DNA of 64,000 bases from Meghimatium bilineatum (Eukaryota; Mollusca; Gastropoda; Stylommatophora; Philomycidae), in assembly GCA_034231615.1 (NCBI GenBank), contig CM067309.1, forward strand, positions 30,922,798 through 30,986,797. The letters are read 5' to 3'. The notes beneath the pieces are model-generated. The model was given only the letters and a program-made list of their open reading frames with translations. It did not search any database and had not been told where the DNA came from. This document shows, piece after piece, positions 62,852-64,000 of the stretch. Each line of letters begins with the position of its first letter. Within the stretch, counting starts at the first letter, position 1. The position numbers and the translations under genes are program-made.

Positions 62852-63030
62852 GTAAGTTGTTACAGTCTCATATTGGTAAGATGTTACAGTCTCATATTGG
62901 TAAGTTGTTACAGTCTCATATTGGTAAGTTGTTACAGTCTCATATTGGTAAGTTGTTACAATTGTTACAGTCTCATATTGGTAAGTTGTTACAGTCTCAT
63001 ATTGGTAAGTTGTTACATCTGTTACAGTCT
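62844..63030. repeat. 24-bp repeat that copies the exon 6 splice donor
   Basis: Seven copies of TCATATTGGTAAGTTGTTAC followed by AGTC. The first overlaps the last codons of exon 6 and the donor, and later copies repeat ATTG|GTAAGT at 62876, 62900, 62924, 62948, 62981 and 63005. A 9-bp insertion (ATTGTTACA-like) interrupts the fifth and sixth copies. Each unit also holds TTGTTACAG, an acceptor-like end. Confidence 0.93.
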
Positions 63031-63049
63031 AATGTGATTCATGATTATG

Positions 63050-63545
63050 TTTACCAAAGCTCTAACACTCTAACAAGCACTAGGGCAAATGACACCAATC
63101 TTCTGAAACAAAAATGTAGATTTAAACATCAAATTAACATTATTCAAAACGATTATTATCCAACGCTGTACTATCAATGCCAAACATGGACATCGACAGC
63201 ACAAGACAAATGTAAACTAGTGACAGCTGAAATGGCATGCTTGCGCAGATTACTAGGAATATCACTAAGAAACAGTGTGAGAAATGAGGACATTGGACAC
63301 AGAACCAGCAACGCCCCGACCTTGGAATATATTAATAGAAAACATAACAAATGCTTTCCGCACATCAGCAGACTAACACCAGACAGCATACTACAGCAAG
63401 CTATGCTACACAGATACAGTAAAGGCAGACCTAGACGCCGACCTCGAAGATGATGAACCAAAAAATAAAAGACGCAACAAATTCCACAATATATGTCTAC
63501 CCCCCGACTCTGAAAGGCAATAAAGAGTTTAGCGAATAGATAGAA
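63050..63545 (+). mobile_element. LINE fragment (CQTWTL type) with degraded C terminus
   Basis: Reads NIIQNDYYPTLYYQCQTW, CKLVTAEMACLRRLLGISLR, NSVRNEDIG, PTLEYINRKHNKCFPHISRL, and SKGRPRRRPRR, matching the copies at 18961 and 22739 segment by segment. The first cysteine of CYQCQTW is Tyr here. The tail CCGACTCTGAAAGGCAATAA at about 63500 matches positions 45-70 of the window. It is 5' truncated and inactive, in intron 6. Confidence 0.82.
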
Positions 63546-64000
63546 ACTCCACCAATTGACATACCTAGAACAATATGTGCAAGTTGTCTTATATTGTTCA
63601 GTTTTTACAACTGGACACACTGTCAATATATGTTGTAGCTGTTGTAATATGTTGTGAGTTGTAAGATATAAAATGTTGTATGTTGTTCTAAGTTGTAGTT
63701 GTTAGATATATGTTGTATGTTGTATTATGTATTTGTTAAATATAATATGTTGTACGTTGTTTTATGTAGTTGTTAGATATTTTATTCGGCTATACGTTTT
63801 GGTATGTTGTTATAAGATCTTTTATTATGCTATAAGTTATATATTCCTGGACATTGTATGTTGTGAAATAGTTTATGTTGTTGCATGTTGTTGTACGTTA
63901 TTGTATGTTGTAAATGTTTATATGTCATAAGTTATTGTATGAAAGATAGAAAAGTAGACACACTCGTAGATATACATTCAGATGCACACTTAAAAATATG
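63546..64000. repeat. TGTTGTA-rich degenerate tract in intron 6
   Basis: From about 63620 to 63935 the sequence is dominated by TATGTTGTA, AGTTGTTAGATAT and similar words without a fixed period, probably a decayed minisatellite. No coding exon was recognised to the window end. Confidence 0.6.

Overview
This is a metazoan genomic window, not a bacterial or viral one. It holds a spliced protein gene with long introns, many decayed non-LTR retrotransposon fragments, a tRNA-derived SINE, a hAT-type MITE and very abundant minisatellites. The retrotransposon proteins, the TATC/TGCC microsatellites and the carboxypeptidase most resemble what I know from lophotrochozoans, perhaps a gastropod mollusc. 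That placement is an inference and I cannot name a species.

The only host gene I can support is a metallocarboxypeptidase of the M14 N/E (regulatory) subfamily, closest by eye to carboxypeptidase M and the carboxypeptidase D repeats. Six coding exons lie on the + strand at 12024-12213, 19890-19987, 23249-23421, 26294-26478, 28758-28916 and 62742-62851. All visible phases join without a stop. About 305 residues are visible: a signal peptide, the HGNE zinc motif, [13 protein letters not shown], the third zinc ligand in LHGG, and the catalytic glutamate region before SCCKYP. Roughly 13 residues between exons 5 and 6, which should include the GGMQDxNY segment, are missing next to a 100-N assembly gap. 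The C-terminal transthyretin-like domain should lie beyond the window. Intron 3 uses a GC-AG splice pair.

Layout: 1-12000 is upstream DNA with microsatellites, several minisatellites, two LINE fragments, a SINE with an adjoining hAT MITE, and a palindromic CRE-like site about 560 bp before the ATG. Intron 1 (12214-19889) starts with a 4.55 kb array of a 21-bp minisatellite whose first copy is the splice donor itself, followed by four LINE fragments. Introns 2 to 4 carry further minisatellites, LINE remnants and copies of a short dispersed element with a GAA-rich tail. Intron 5 is almost entirely a 33.7 kb compound satellite (28951-62641): a constant core of about 22 bp alternating with (CA)n of variable length, organised in higher-order blocks. 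Intron 6 begins with a 24-bp repeat that has copied the exon/intron boundary seven times.

The most unusual feature is the link between minisatellite expansions and this gene's splice donors (introns 1, 5 and 6), together with the very large satellite held inside a conserved, apparently intact gene. Nearly all long open frames inside the repeats are artefacts of periodic sequence and are not annotated as genes.
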